Shown here one piece after another: positions 54,984-64,000 of a DNA stretch of 64,000 nt. The notes beneath the pieces were generated by a model. The model was not told where the DNA came from, searched no databases, and saw only the letters and a program-made list of their open reading frames with translations. The position numbers and the translations under genes were made by a program. Every line of letters begins with the position of its first letter. The stretch's first letter is position 1. The stretch comes from ENR-C587 sp942493235 (GTDB lineage Bacteria > Bacteroidota > Ignavibacteria > Kapaibacteriales > UBA2268): NCBI GenBank assembly GCA_942493235.1, contig OW818676.1, forward strand, positions 372,001-436,000, given 5' to 3'.

Positions 54984-56198
54984 ATGCTTGAAAACGAATT
55001 ATTTCCTAAAAAGCCATTGATTATGGTAGTCGATGATGTGGCTCGCAATATTCAGATAGTCGGTAAATTACTTGATACCGGAGGATATGATATTTCTTAT
55101 GCTACTAATGCTAAAGACGCTCTTGACGTATTGAGCAATAAGTTGCCTGACCTCATCTTACTTGACGTTATGATGCCGGACGTTGACGGATTTGAATTAT
55201 GCGAAATAATTAAAAAAGACAAAAATACCAAAGAAATTCCGGTAATATTTCTAACTGCCCGAATCTCTACCGATGATATCATTAAGGGTTTCCAAGTCGG
55301 TGCAGTCGATTATATTATGAAACCATTTAATGTTAAAGAATTGCTTATCAGAATCAAAACTCATTTGGAATTAAAATTCAGCAAAGAAATTATACATAAT
55401 AAAGTCAATGAAATCAATGAAGTTAACAAAAAACTCGTTGAAATCAACGCAGAGAAAGACAAATATCTTAATATAATAAATAAGGAACTCGAAAGTGCTT
55501 CCGAATATGTGATTTCATTATTGCCGAAACCGATTACAAAAGGACCAATTAAAACTGACTGGGTATATATTCCTTCTACCGGTCTGGGAGGCGATATTTT
55601 CGGATATAGAAATATAGATCGAGATAATTTCTCCTTCTATTTACTGGACGTATGCGGGCACGGTATTCGCTCTGCTTTGCATTCCGTAGCTATATTAAAC
55701 GTACTTAATTATCAGACTTTATCGAAAGTCGATTTTAAAGACCCTACTCAAGTATTAAGAGAACTCAATCAGCTGTTTCAGATGACAGATTACGATGACT
55801 TATACTTTAGCATGATTTATGGTATTTATAATAAAAAGACTCGCAATTTGAATTATGCTTCTGCCGGTCATCCACCCTCTTTGCTAATTAACAGAGAGGG
55901 AACTCGAGTGTTGAAGTCGCAGAATAGAGTGTTGGGATTTCTGCAAGAACTTGATATTAGAACAGATAATATATATATTCCAGAACACAGCGACCTATAT
56001 TTATATTCTGATGGGGTTTATGAAATTCCGCTTGAAAAATACAAGTATTGGCAGTATGAAGAGCTAATGGATTTTATAGTTTATAATCGTTCTGCTATCG
56101 GCGATGAACTACTTAATATTTACAAAAATTCTCGCAAAATGAATAAAAACGAACACTTACCTGATGATTTCTCGGTAGTGAAATTTAGCTTTGAGTAA
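54984..56198 (+). CDS. Response regulator with PP2C/SpoIIE phosphatase output (RsbU-like)
   Basis: 404 residues. N-terminal receiver (MVVDDVARN; phospho-Asp in LILLDVMMPDVDG near 54; Lys in YIMKPFNV). A coiled coil follows (about 135-170), then a SpoIIE-type phosphatase with metal ligands in STGLGGDIFG, LLDVCGHGIRSALHS, SDGVYEIP and PDDFSVVKF. Such proteins usually dephosphorylate anti-anti-sigma factors in partner switching. No anti-sigma partner is adjacent. Confidence 0.9.
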   Translation: MLENELFPKKPLIMVVDDVARNIQIVGKLLDTGGYDISYATNAKDALDVLSNKLPDLILLDVMMPDVDGFELCEIIKKDKNTKEIPVIFLTARISTDDIIKGFQVGAVDYIMKPFNVKELLIRIKTHLELKFSKEIIHNKVNEINEVNKKLVEINAEKDKYLNIINKELESASEYVISLLPKPITKGPIKTDWVYIPSTGLGGDIFGYRNIDRDNFSFYLLDVCGHGIRSALHSVAILNVLNYQTLSKVDFKDPTQVLRELNQLFQMTDYDDLYFSMIYGIYNKKTRNLNYASAGHPPSLLINREGTRVLKSQNRVLGFLQELDIRTDNIYIPEHSDLYLYSDGVYEIPLEKYKYWQYEELMDFIVYNRSAIGDELLNIYKNSRKMNKNEHLPDDFSVVKFSFE

Positions 56199-56256
56199 TC
56201 CTTTTATTATTAGGCTCCATCCTATACTAAGCATAGGATTGAGTATCTGATAAGTC

Positions 56257-56388
56257 TATTGCAAAACAATATAATTTTCAATTACCATTTATTCAACCCT
56301 ACGGTTAACCGTAGGGTTGATATGTGCTTAGAAGTTTGAAAACTTTGAAAAAATAACAGAAAAAAGCATTTTGGACTTTTGCACCGAC
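56257..56388. repeat. Shell E element with core P
   Basis: Left end CTATTGCAAAACAATATAAT and right end TTGGACTTTTGCACC form an inverted pair. The same left block and the AGAAGTTTGAAAACTTTGAA block occur at 37351-37592, but here the core is palindrome P. Confidence 0.6.
56293..56320. repeat. Palindrome P, copy 4
   Basis: A perfect 28-bp palindrome with the arm TCAACCCTAC, centre GGTTAACC and arm GTAGGGTTGA. The outer arm sequence differs from copies 1-3, but pairing is complete. Confidence 0.85.
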
Positions 56389-56472
56389 TTCTGATATTAT
56401 TTCCTGATAGTAATGATACATTTGTCATATACCCGTGCCATTAGTCGCCGGAGATGTCAGAAGCATTATATC

Positions 56473-57723
56473 CTATTTTCTGATTTCTCTGACTAATAAA
56501 GCTAAAGCGGAGCTGACTGCTCGCTCTCGATTCATAGTGCGGTCATTATTACCCAAATTATATAAATAGGCATTTGTCTCTGTTTTGCCGGATAAACCTA
56601 TCCAAACAGTACCTGCGGGTTTTTGGTCTGTTCCACCATTTGGACCGGCTACTCCGGTAACTGAAATTGCATAATCCGTATTGAAAATATTGCGACAATT
56701 TTCTGCCATTTCAATAGCTGTTTCTTTACTGACAGCACCAAAATTAATTAGAGTTTCTTTATTAACATTTAGAATTTTCTCTTTTACATCATTAGAATAT
56801 GAGACTATTCCGCCCATCATATATTCAGAACTTCCCGAAAGTGAAGTTAGCATGCCGGAGAGCAGTCCGCCGGTACAAGATTCAGCAGTCGATACAGTAA
56901 GTCTATTTTTGATTAATAAATCGGCAAGTACTTCCATAATACTGATTTCATCTTCTGATATAATGAACTCTTTAGATAAGGTATAAATATGCTCATACAT
57001 ACGTGCCAGCTCAGCTTCGGCAGCTGTTTTATTTTCGCCGAATGCCCCGATTCTCAATTTTACACCTTGATATGAGGGTAAAAATGCAAGTGAACTTTTG
57101 CCCAAAAATTCTTCGCTGATTTCTAATTTATCGGCAAGCGTAGATTCCGGAATTCCGTTAGTAAGTATATTTTTATATATTATACATTCAGAGTCTGATT
57201 TATCAATAAATTCTTTTAAGAAGTCCATAGCCGATTCATAGATAATACATTTAGCTTCGTTTGGTACTCCGGGCAAAGAGATTATATATTTGCCGTCTTT
57301 CTCAATTAGCATTCCGGGAGCGGTACCAATACGGTTATAGAGTAATTTCGATTTTGAAGGGATCATTGCCTGCCCTTGATTACGAGCGGAAACTTGAATT
57401 CCCCTATGCTTGAATTGATTGCGAATTTTATCTTCCCACCCTTGATTATGAACTAATACGTCGTCAAAGTATTCACAGATAACGTCTTTTGTAATATCGT
57501 CGTGAGTGGGACCCAGACCTCCGGTACAAATAATCAAATCCGATACTTTAAATAAGCTATCCAATTCATCAATAATTTCTTGGCGACTATCACCTATGGT
57601 TGAGATTCTATTAATCGAATAACCCAAATTTGTAAGCTCTTTTGCAATAAAAGCAGAATTAGTATTTACTATCTGACCAATTAGTATTTCGTCTCCGATT
57701 GTCAACAGTGATGCTTTAAGCAT
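56473..57723 (-). CDS. cinA: CinA, nicotinamide-nucleotide amidase/competence protein
   Basis: 416 residues from the internal ATG with AAAGGAAAA upstream; an open extension of 49 codons further upstream does not resemble the family. The N-terminal MoCF-like domain shows IGDEILIGQIVNTNSAFIA and CTGGLGPTHDDITKD. The C-terminal NMN deamidase domain shows STAESCTGGLLSGML and VTGVAGPNGGTDQKPAGTVW. It recycles pyridine nucleotides by deamidating NMN and cleaving ADP-ribose. The product feeds NAD synthesis, of which nadE is at the left end of the window. Confidence 0.93.
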   Translation of the reverse strand: MLKASLLTIGDEILIGQIVNTNSAFIAKELTNLGYSINRISTIGDSRQEIIDELDSLFKVSDLIICTGGLGPTHDDITKDVICEYFDDVLVHNQGWEDKIRNQFKHRGIQVSARNQGQAMIPSKSKLLYNRIGTAPGMLIEKDGKYIISLPGVPNEAKCIIYESAMDFLKEFIDKSDSECIIYKNILTNGIPESTLADKLEISEEFLGKSSLAFLPSYQGVKLRIGAFGENKTAAEAELARMYEHIYTLSKEFIISEDEISIMEVLADLLIKNRLTVSTAESCTGGLLSGMLTSLSGSSEYMMGGIVSYSNDVKEKILNVNKETLINFGAVSKETAIEMAENCRNIFNTDYAISVTGVAGPNGGTDQKPAGTVWIGLSGKTETNAYLYNLGNNDRTMNRERAVSSALALLVREIRK

Positions 57724-57783
57724 AAGTTTTCCTTTTATATCAAAATTATTAAGACGAATTGAGTCTAAAAAACATATATTATG

Positions 57784-57814
57784 TTTGCATAATTTAAAAA
57801 ATAAATTAAATTTG
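57784..57814 (+). promoter_or_regulatory. Bacteroidota-type promoter of the SRPBCC gene
   Basis: An exact TTTG-N19-TAnnTTTG: TTTG at 57784-57787 and TAAATTTG at 57807-57814. A transcript would start near 57821, so a Met codon downstream of the first in-frame ATG (57822) is the likelier start of the protein. Confidence 0.6.
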
Positions 57815-57845
57815 TAGTTTAATGTTTTACTTATTAATGAAGCAC

Positions 57846-58400
57846 ATGATTGAAAAAATGAAATTTGCAAAAATATTTATATCTTCATTGATAATAATAG
57901 TCTTTGCTCTTGCCGTATATAGCTTATTCCTGCCTGATAAATACTATATGAGCCGTAGTGTTACTATTAATTCAGATACAAAAACAATATTTAACTTATT
58001 ATCAACAATGAAAAATATTGAGAAATGGAATCCTTGGTATGCTTTAGACACTACAATTACTTATCAATACGAAGGAAATATATCGGGAATCAGTTCTGCT
58101 GTCAAATGGTCAAGCATAAGGGATAATCTGGCAAATGCTTATATACGAATAGACAGCATAAACCCTGACAAATCAATATCTATGTATTTTACTTTTTCTA
58201 AGCATGGCGATTTTATAATGAAATTTAATATTATTCAAATAGACGATAACCATTCCATATTGACTATGGATTTAAGCAAAGATATTGGTATTGACCTTCC
58301 ATATAGATACTATGCTTTAACTTATAATCATTTTCTGATTACTGATTTTGATAAAGCTTTAAATAATATAAAAAAACTTTGTCAAGAGATATACCGATAA
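57846..58400 (+). CDS. Membrane-anchored SRPBCC/polyketide-cyclase-like protein
   Basis: About 184 residues. One N-terminal helix (IFISSLIIIVFALAVYSLFL) anchors a START/SRPBCC domain facing the periplasm or cytoplasm; the domain shows the usual RSVTINSDTKTIFNLLSTMK opening and the WNPWYALD segment. It binds a hydrophobic ligand by family, otherwise unknown. Four in-frame Met codons (57822, 57837, 57846, 57858) are possible; the promoter position argues against the first. Confidence 0.78.
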   Translation: MIEKMKFAKIFISSLIIIVFALAVYSLFLPDKYYMSRSVTINSDTKTIFNLLSTMKNIEKWNPWYALDTTITYQYEGNISGISSAVKWSSIRDNLANAYIRIDSINPDKSISMYFTFSKHGDFIMKFNIIQIDDNHSILTMDLSKDIGIDLPYRYYALTYNHFLITDFDKALNNIKKLCQEIYR

Positions 58401-58555
58401 AATATTAGCAAATCTACTTTTAAAAATCTTTTAAATTATAATTCCAAATTCCGATAATAATTGTTACTTTTGTATTCCTTAATTGAGATTTGAAATTAAG
58501 ATTCTGAATTAAGATTCGACTATGAGATACGAAATTTGCGAAAATGGAATGTGAA

Positions 58556-59440
58556 ATGAAAGTTTTAAAAATAATAACAATATTATTCGGTTTAGCCCTA
58601 AATATAAATATAATAAAAGCATTAGAGAGTCCGCAGGGGATTGATACCGTGTATTCAATTACTCCGGGGCAAGGACAGAATGCAGGGCAAAGCTCCGAGT
58701 ATTTCCCGATGAATATATTCGGGCTTCCATTTGCGAATGCTTCCGAAATAGTACCTGCTTCCGCTCCAAATGATTTATGCTCAATAGGTTTTGCAGGGGA
58801 GATAATTGTGGGCTTTAAGCATAAAATAGTTGTTGATGGGCAAGGTGCGGACTTTACAATATTTGAGAATGTAATGAGAAATGAAATTACAGATATTATA
58901 TTTATGGAACCTGCCATAATATCTGTTAGTTATGACGGCATATCGTATCTTGATTTCCCTTTTGATACTCTTACATTAGAGGGCTGTGCTGGAACTAAAC
59001 CTACTAACGGCAATGAAAACTCATTCAATCCTGCACTAAGCGGAGGGAATAGTTTTGACCTGGCTACTATTGGTATCCAAAAAATAAAATACATAAAAAT
59101 TAAGGACTTCTCTATTTATCTTAATAATCACCCCGAACATCCTCACTACGACCCAACTTTATCAGGGTTTGACTTAGATGCACTTGTCGGAATCAATTTA
59201 GATACTGAAGGAGAATTAGAAGTAATTTCAGCAGATATACAAAAATACTCAATAAATAATAATACAATTACAAGTCAGTATTATACTGATTATAAAGTAT
59301 TTTCTCTAAACGGTGAACTTGTTTCTCAATCGAATTTAAATGGATTAATTGATTTATCTTATTTAAAATATGGTATATACTTCATTGAATTGTCAAATAA
59401 AAACAATAGAATTATGGTTAAGTATCTAAGTATTGAGTAA
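58556..59440 (+). CDS. Secreted cell-surface protein with T9SS-type tail
   Basis: 294 residues from the Met preceding the signal peptide (LKIITILFGLALNINIIKAL). The family signature GQGADFTIFEN and SVSYDGISYLDFPF occurs in a group of predicted surface proteins that also have PEP-CTERM or T9SS tails, often beside metal- or sugar-binding systems. The end (YFIELSNKNNRIMVKYLSIE) resembles a short sorting domain, although the N-P-V signature is weak. No enzymatic motif is seen. Confidence 0.7.
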   Translation: MKVLKIITILFGLALNINIIKALESPQGIDTVYSITPGQGQNAGQSSEYFPMNIFGLPFANASEIVPASAPNDLCSIGFAGEIIVGFKHKIVVDGQGADFTIFENVMRNEITDIIFMEPAIISVSYDGISYLDFPFDTLTLEGCAGTKPTNGNENSFNPALSGGNSFDLATIGIQKIKYIKIKDFSIYLNNHPEHPHYDPTLSGFDLDALVGINLDTEGELEVISADIQKYSINNNTITSQYYTDYKVFSLNGELVSQSNLNGLIDLSYLKYGIYFIELSNKNNRIMVKYLSIE

Positions 59441-59618
59441 AATATAAGGGAATTTAAAGACTTTATCAGTAAGCTTATGTCCTCCTTTTTTAGTTTGAAT
59501 AAAATCCAAAATTAGGCACGCAATAAATATTTTCTATCTACATTCGTCAATTCTGACAGCTAAATGATATTAGATTAGCTTAAATTAAAATACAAAGATT
59601 AAATATAGAGAGTACAAA

Positions 59619-62213
59619 ATGGAAGGAAACTTCTCAAACAGGGTAAACGACGTAATCAAGCTTAGTCGTGAAGAAGCTATTCGCTTAGGGCACGACTATA
59701 TTGGTACGGAGCATATCCTACTCGGAATTATCAGAGAAGGCGAAGGAATCGCCATTAAGATATTGAAAAATCTTGGTGCAGACTTATATAAAATCAAAAA
59801 AAACGTTGAGGATTCGGTTTCTAAGCCCGCTACACCTGCCAATGTAGGCAACATACCCCTAACTAAGCAAGCGGAAAAAGTACTTAAAATTACTTATCTT
59901 GAAGCTAAATTATATAAATCCGATGTTATCGGAACCGAGCATTTACTTCTTTCTTTGTTAAGAGAAGAGGAAAATATTGGTGCTCAGATATTAGCTCAGT
60001 TCTCTGTTAATTATGATAGTGTACGCCGTGAACTCGATAATATTTTAAGCGGAAGACCATCAAATCCCTATAATAAAAAAGAGCCACGACAAGCCACTAC
60101 CGGAACTGCAAATGCTAAACCAGGCAAGAAAGATATTATTAAAACTCCGGTATTAGACAATTTCGGAAAAGATATGACTAAGCTTGCCCAAGAGGATAAA
60201 TTAGACCCTGTAATCGGTAGGCATAAAGAAATTGAAAGATTAGCTCAAGTACTATCACGCAGAAAAAAGAACAATCCAGTATTAATCGGGGAGCCGGGTG
60301 TCGGCAAAACCGCAATAGTCGAAGGATTGGCTATCAAAATAAATAATAAGACCGTTCCTAGGGTCCTTTTCGATAAACGTATAGTTACTTTAGACTTGGG
60401 TTCGTTAGTTGCCGGTACTAAATACCGTGGGCAATTTGAAGAACGTATGAAAGCAGTAATGAACGAACTCGAAAAAGCAAAAGATGTAATTCTATTTATC
60501 GATGAATTGCACACTATTGTCGGAGCCGGTGGTGCTTCGGGTTCATTAGATGCTTCAAATATGTTCAAGCCTGCATTATCTCGCGGAGATATTCAGTGCA
60601 TTGGTGCTACTACTTTAGATGAGTATAGGCAATATATAGAAAAAGACGGTGCTTTAGAGCGTCGCTTCCAGAAAATTATCGTTGAGCCACCAAGCTATGA
60701 TGAAACTTTAGAGATACTTGAAAATTTAAAAGTTAAATACGAAGAGCATCATCACGTTAAATATTCGAAAGATGCTATTACAGCCTGCGTCCGATTTGCC
60801 GAGAGATATATCACCGATAGAAGTTTTCCGGATAAAGCCATTGATGTGCTTGACGAAGTAGGCTCAAGAGTACACTTGCAGAATATAAGTGTACCAAAAG
60901 TTATTATTGAATTGGAAAAGCAAATTGAACAGGTTCGTGTTGATAAAAATATGGTAGTTAAAAATCAAAACTTTGAGGATGCTGCCAGACTTCGTGATTT
61001 GGAAAAGAAATTACTTGCTGACCTTGAATCAGCAAAAATAGCATGGGACGCTAACTCGTCCGAAACGTTTTTTGAAGTGTCCGAAGATGACGTATCTGAT
61101 GTAATCGCTATGATGACCGGTATCCCTGTTAATAAAATTGCCGAAGCTGAAACAAGTAAGCTATTAGAAATGCCGGAGTCATTAAAGAAAATCGTAGTTG
61201 CTCAAGATGAAGCTATTAATCACTTAGTCAGAGCCATCCGAAGAGCAAGAGCAGGACTTAAAGACCCCAAACGCCCGATAGGCTCATTTATGTTTTTGGG
61301 ACCTACCGGAGTTGGTAAAACCGAATTGGCAAAAGCATTATCTCGTGTAATGTTCGATTCGGAAGACGCTCTTATCAGAGTAGATATGAGTGAATATATG
61401 GAGAAATTCTCCGTTTCGCGATTTGTAGGAGCTCCTCCGGGCTATGTTGGCTATGAAGAGGGCGGGCAGTTGACTGAGAAAGTAAGGCGTAAACCATATT
61501 CGATTATATTACTTGATGAGATAGAGAAAGCTCATCCCGATGTGTTTAATATACTTTTACAAGTTTTTGATGACGGTGTGCTGACTGATGGTAACGGCAG
61601 AAAAGTCGATTTCAAAAATACTATTATCATTATGACTTCTAACGTCGGAACTAAAGACGTTAAAGCCGGTGGTAAAATCGGATTTTCTGTTGACAATGAA
61701 GATGCAAATTATGACCATGTTAAAGATACTATTGAAAAATCGATTAAAAATCTATTTAATCCCGAGTTTATCAATCGTATAGATGACTTTATAATATTCA
61801 GAAACTTAGCTAAAAAAGACATATACAGCATTATCGATATTCAAACTTCTTTACTTAAAGATAGATTGAAAATCAATAATATGGTATTCGAGCTTACCGA
61901 AGCGGCTAAAGATTTCTTGGTAGAAAAAGGTTATGATGAGAAATACGGAGCCAGACCTCTTAAACGTGCTTTGCAGAAATATATAGAAGATGACCTGGCT
62001 GAAGAAATATTAAACGGTAATATCAAAAATAATAGCAAGATTATCGGCGATTTGAATGAAGAAAAAACTAAACTCGTATTTACTACCGAGCAAATAGAGC
62101 TTTTAGTTGATAATAACGAACAAGAATTTATTAACGAGATACTAAATGTGAATTTTGGAGTCGATTCTCCCGATTTACAACGTAATACCGCAAGTATAGA
62201 AAATACTAATTAG
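59619..62213 (+). CDS. clpC: ClpC-type AAA+ unfoldase
   Basis: 864 residues. Two Clp_N repeats (residues 6-150; IGTEHILLGIIREGEGIAIK), first AAA+ with Walker A GEPGVGKT, a UVR-type segment in the middle domain (NFEDAARLRDLEKKLL) that marks ClpC rather than ClpA/ClpB, second AAA+ with GPTGVGKT and sensor GARPLKRALQKYIED. It unfolds proteins for ClpP. The tail after residue 815 is acidic and low in conservation. clpP is not in the window. Confidence 0.95.
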   Translation: MEGNFSNRVNDVIKLSREEAIRLGHDYIGTEHILLGIIREGEGIAIKILKNLGADLYKIKKNVEDSVSKPATPANVGNIPLTKQAEKVLKITYLEAKLYKSDVIGTEHLLLSLLREEENIGAQILAQFSVNYDSVRRELDNILSGRPSNPYNKKEPRQATTGTANAKPGKKDIIKTPVLDNFGKDMTKLAQEDKLDPVIGRHKEIERLAQVLSRRKKNNPVLIGEPGVGKTAIVEGLAIKINNKTVPRVLFDKRIVTLDLGSLVAGTKYRGQFEERMKAVMNELEKAKDVILFIDELHTIVGAGGASGSLDASNMFKPALSRGDIQCIGATTLDEYRQYIEKDGALERRFQKIIVEPPSYDETLEILENLKVKYEEHHHVKYSKDAITACVRFAERYITDRSFPDKAIDVLDEVGSRVHLQNISVPKVIIELEKQIEQVRVDKNMVVKNQNFEDAARLRDLEKKLLADLESAKIAWDANSSETFFEVSEDDVSDVIAMMTGIPVNKIAEAETSKLLEMPESLKKIVVAQDEAINHLVRAIRRARAGLKDPKRPIGSFMFLGPTGVGKTELAKALSRVMFDSEDALIRVDMSEYMEKFSVSRFVGAPPGYVGYEEGGQLTEKVRRKPYSIILLDEIEKAHPDVFNILLQVFDDGVLTDGNGRKVDFKNTIIIMTSNVGTKDVKAGGKIGFSVDNEDANYDHVKDTIEKSIKNLFNPEFINRIDDFIIFRNLAKKDIYSIIDIQTSLLKDRLKINNMVFELTEAAKDFLVEKGYDEKYGARPLKRALQKYIEDDLAEEILNGNIKNNSKIIGDLNEEKTKLVFTTEQIELLVDNNEQEFINEILNVNFGVDSPDLQRNTASIENTN

Positions 62214-62642
62214 TATTTTTCTATACTTAACTGAACAGAACAGTAGGATTTTTGTTTTTCTGAACGGTTAACCATTTGAGGAATATTAGAGCCATAAGAA
62301 ATCACAGGGATGTTTGTACTACTTTTAAAGTAAGACAATCATCTCTTTTTAATTTAGAAGCAATTTAATATCATTTTGAAATAGAAGCGGGCTGTTGTCT
62401 CAGATTAATTATTTCAAATAAGATATGATATATAAACTATATATGAATCATCAATTAACTATAAACATCACAAACGCATTATGAATAGTGAATACACGAT
62501 TATTTAATGAAGGATTCATATATTAAAAATTATTATTATAAAAACAAATATATGATATTATGTAACTTATAGATATATTCGTGTGTCTTAAAGTGGACAA
62601 AAGTGAAAAATAATGTTTTATATAAATATGTGAGGTTTTATG
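62214..62642. other. Intergenic region, AT-rich
   Basis: About 430 bp. A weak remnant of palindrome P (GAACGGTTAACCATTTGAGG) lies at 62261. No gene or clear terminator is seen. Confidence 0.4.
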
Positions 62643-64000
62643 ATGTATAAAGTTTTTATACTAATATTAGCTTTCCCAATGATAATGGCGGGATTGAGAG
62701 CAGAAGAGCCGATCAATTTCGGTAAATTCTCGGGTAATTATCAAATAGATGCTCAATACGAGCTAAAGGATGTAATAGTAGATAACAACAAAATAAAAGA
62801 AAAAATCTACTCGAGCGGATTTTTCAATTTAAACTATATAAACGGAAATTTAAGTGCCGGGCTTAGATACGAGAATTATTCTAATCCGTTACTGGGATTT
62901 GACCCAAGATATTCAGGTTCCGGACTGCCATATATGTTTGTAAATTACAAAAATGACTTAATTGACGTTACAGCCGGAGATTTCTATGAGCAATTCGGAT
63001 CAGGAATGATTTTCAGAGCTTATGAAGAGAGACAGCTGGGAATTGATAATGCAATAGAAGGCGTTAAATTTAAAATATATCCGACCGAAGGTATAGATAT
63101 TACAGGTATAGTCGGCAAGCAGAGAATGTTCTGGGACTATGGTCCTTCACTTGTACGTGGATTAGATGCCAATATGGATGTAAATACAGCTCTCGGCATA
63201 ATGCCTGACGATTTAAGATTGACTGTCGGAACAAGTTTTGTAAGCAGATATTTAGCCGATAAAGACCCTGATTTGAAATTGCCTGAAAACGTATTGGCTT
63301 GGGCAGCAAGATTTAATCTGACGGGTTCTACATTTATGCTTGGTTCCGAATTCGGATATAGAATTAATGACCCAAATAAATTAAACAATTATTCCTATAA
63401 TGAAGGAACAGCACTTTTGGTTCAAGCTTCATATTTCGACGATGGTATTGGAATTTCATTAAACTTACATAAAATTGATAATATGGACTTCAGGGGAATT
63501 AGAACTCCGGTAAATAGCGAATTATCAATCAACTATTTACCACCGATTACTAAACAGCATGCTTACAGTTTAACAGCTATGTTTCCTTTTGCTACTCAAT
63601 TAAATGGTGAAGCCGGGCTATCAGCTACAATTGATTATACCTTTGATAAGGAGTCGTTTATGGGCGGTAAATACCCATGGACTATCACCCTTAATTATGC
63701 CAGAGTTAATTCTTTAGACACAAATATTATTGATGAATATAAATATGACTCTCCGTTTTTCAAATTTGGTGATAAATTTTTCTACCAAGATGCAAATATT
63801 TACGCTACAAAAAAATGGAGCCCTGACTTCAAATCAAATTTTGGATTAGTTTATCAAATATACGACCGTGATTTAATTGAAAAAGGCGGAGAAGAGCATT
63901 TCGGGAAAGTTGATGCTATCACTGCTCTTGCTGATTTAACTTTCAGACTTTCGCCAAAGCAGTCTATCCGCACGGAATTACAACACATGTGGTACACTCA
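62643..64000 (+). CDS. DUF6029-family outer-membrane beta-barrel protein (partial)
   Basis: 452 codons are visible and the gene runs off the right edge. It starts ATGATG; the second ATG has GAGG six bases upstream and is preferred. Signal peptide (VFILILAFPMIMAGLRA). The core shows the DUF6029 pattern: NLNYINGNLSAGLRYENYSN, NPLLGFDPRYSG, AGDFYEQFGSGMIFRAYEER and GIVGKQRMFWDYG. Alternating amphipathic strands suggest a large barrel in the outer membrane. DUF6029 is a Bacteroidota family of unknown function, sometimes linked with gliding and T9SS genes. No stop codon is reached. Confidence 0.85.
   Translation, partial: MYKVFILILAFPMIMAGLRAEEPINFGKFSGNYQIDAQYELKDVIVDNNKIKEKIYSSGFFNLNYINGNLSAGLRYENYSNPLLGFDPRYSGSGLPYMFVNYKNDLIDVTAGDFYEQFGSGMIFRAYEERQLGIDNAIEGVKFKIYPTEGIDITGIVGKQRMFWDYGPSLVRGLDANMDVNTALGIMPDDLRLTVGTSFVSRYLADKDPDLKLPENVLAWAARFNLTGSTFMLGSEFGYRINDPNKLNNYSYNEGTALLVQASYFDDGIGISLNLHKIDNMDFRGIRTPVNSELSINYLPPITKQHAYSLTAMFPFATQLNGEAGLSATIDYTFDKESFMGGKYPWTITLNYARVNSLDTNIIDEYKYDSPFFKFGDKFFYQDANIYATKKWSPDFKSNFGLVYQIYDRDLIEKGGEEHFGKVDAITALADLTFRLSPKQSIRTELQHMWYT

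Noticed and set aside
57724..57870. 49-codon N-terminal extension of CinA
   Set aside because: It does not resemble CinA proteins, whereas the internal ATG has a ribosome-binding site and matches the family start.

Overview
The window is an AT-rich bacterial chromosome segment from the Bacteroidota/Chlorobiota side of the tree, most like the Ignavibacteria / Candidatus Kapabacteria group. Four secreted proteins end in type IX secretion (T9SS) sorting domains. A PorZ-like beta-propeller, DUF6029, DUF6132 and DUF4836 family proteins, and a stand-alone atpDC pair are also present. MurE carries the meso-DAP motif. At least three promoters fit the Bacteroidota consensus TTTG-N19-TAnnTTTG. The phylum-level call is fairly firm; the genus is not inferable.

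Layout. 0-3.3 kb: NAD synthetase and a short asparaginase-like protein on the minus strand, next to a repeat cluster. 3.3-7.8 kb: an accessory island with a PIN-domain toxin/antitoxin-like pair, remnants of a HigBA-like module, an ankyrin gene broken by a stop codon and by an IS630-family element, then more repeats. 7.8-12.5 kb (minus): PorZ-like protein, lumazine synthase, DUF4836 lipoprotein. 12.7-15 kb (plus): YbaK deacylase, PAS protein, AraC-GyrI regulator. 15.3-21.2 kb (minus): four tightly packed genes for a TonB-dependent receptor, a YfiR-domain histidine kinase, a single-domain response regulator and a REC-kinase-REC hybrid. 21.8-32.5 kb: long RelA/SpoT protein, metal-binding protein, epimerase, J-domain protein, TraB/GumN protein, atpD, atpC, guaB and a Xaa-Pro peptidase. 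32.7-43.5 kb: GH31 glycosidase, lipid-linked sugar flippase, thioredoxin pair, LptF/G permease, a 1.27 kb repeat-rich gap, and M1 aminopeptidase. 43.8-50.7 kb: Cu/Zn-type permease, PAP2 phosphatase, tryptophanase and a large T9SS cargo protein. 51-64 kb: TrkH, MurE, REC-PP2C phosphatase, CinA, SRPBCC protein, another T9SS cargo, ClpC and a truncated DUF6029 outer-membrane protein.

The genes are mostly housekeeping plus cell-envelope and secretion functions. Cargo proteins with T9SS tails (glycosidase, peptidase and two of unknown role) would be exported by the machinery to which the PorZ-like protein belongs. The TonB receptor cassette looks like a dedicated outer-membrane sensing or uptake circuit.

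The most unusual feature is the intergenic DNA. At least five families of small palindromic or MITE-like elements fill the gaps. Two different terminal-inverted-repeat shells (A and E) each occur with either of two unrelated palindromic cores (B or P), and the P palindromes keep perfect pairing through compensatory changes. No tRNA, rRNA or CRISPR array was seen.
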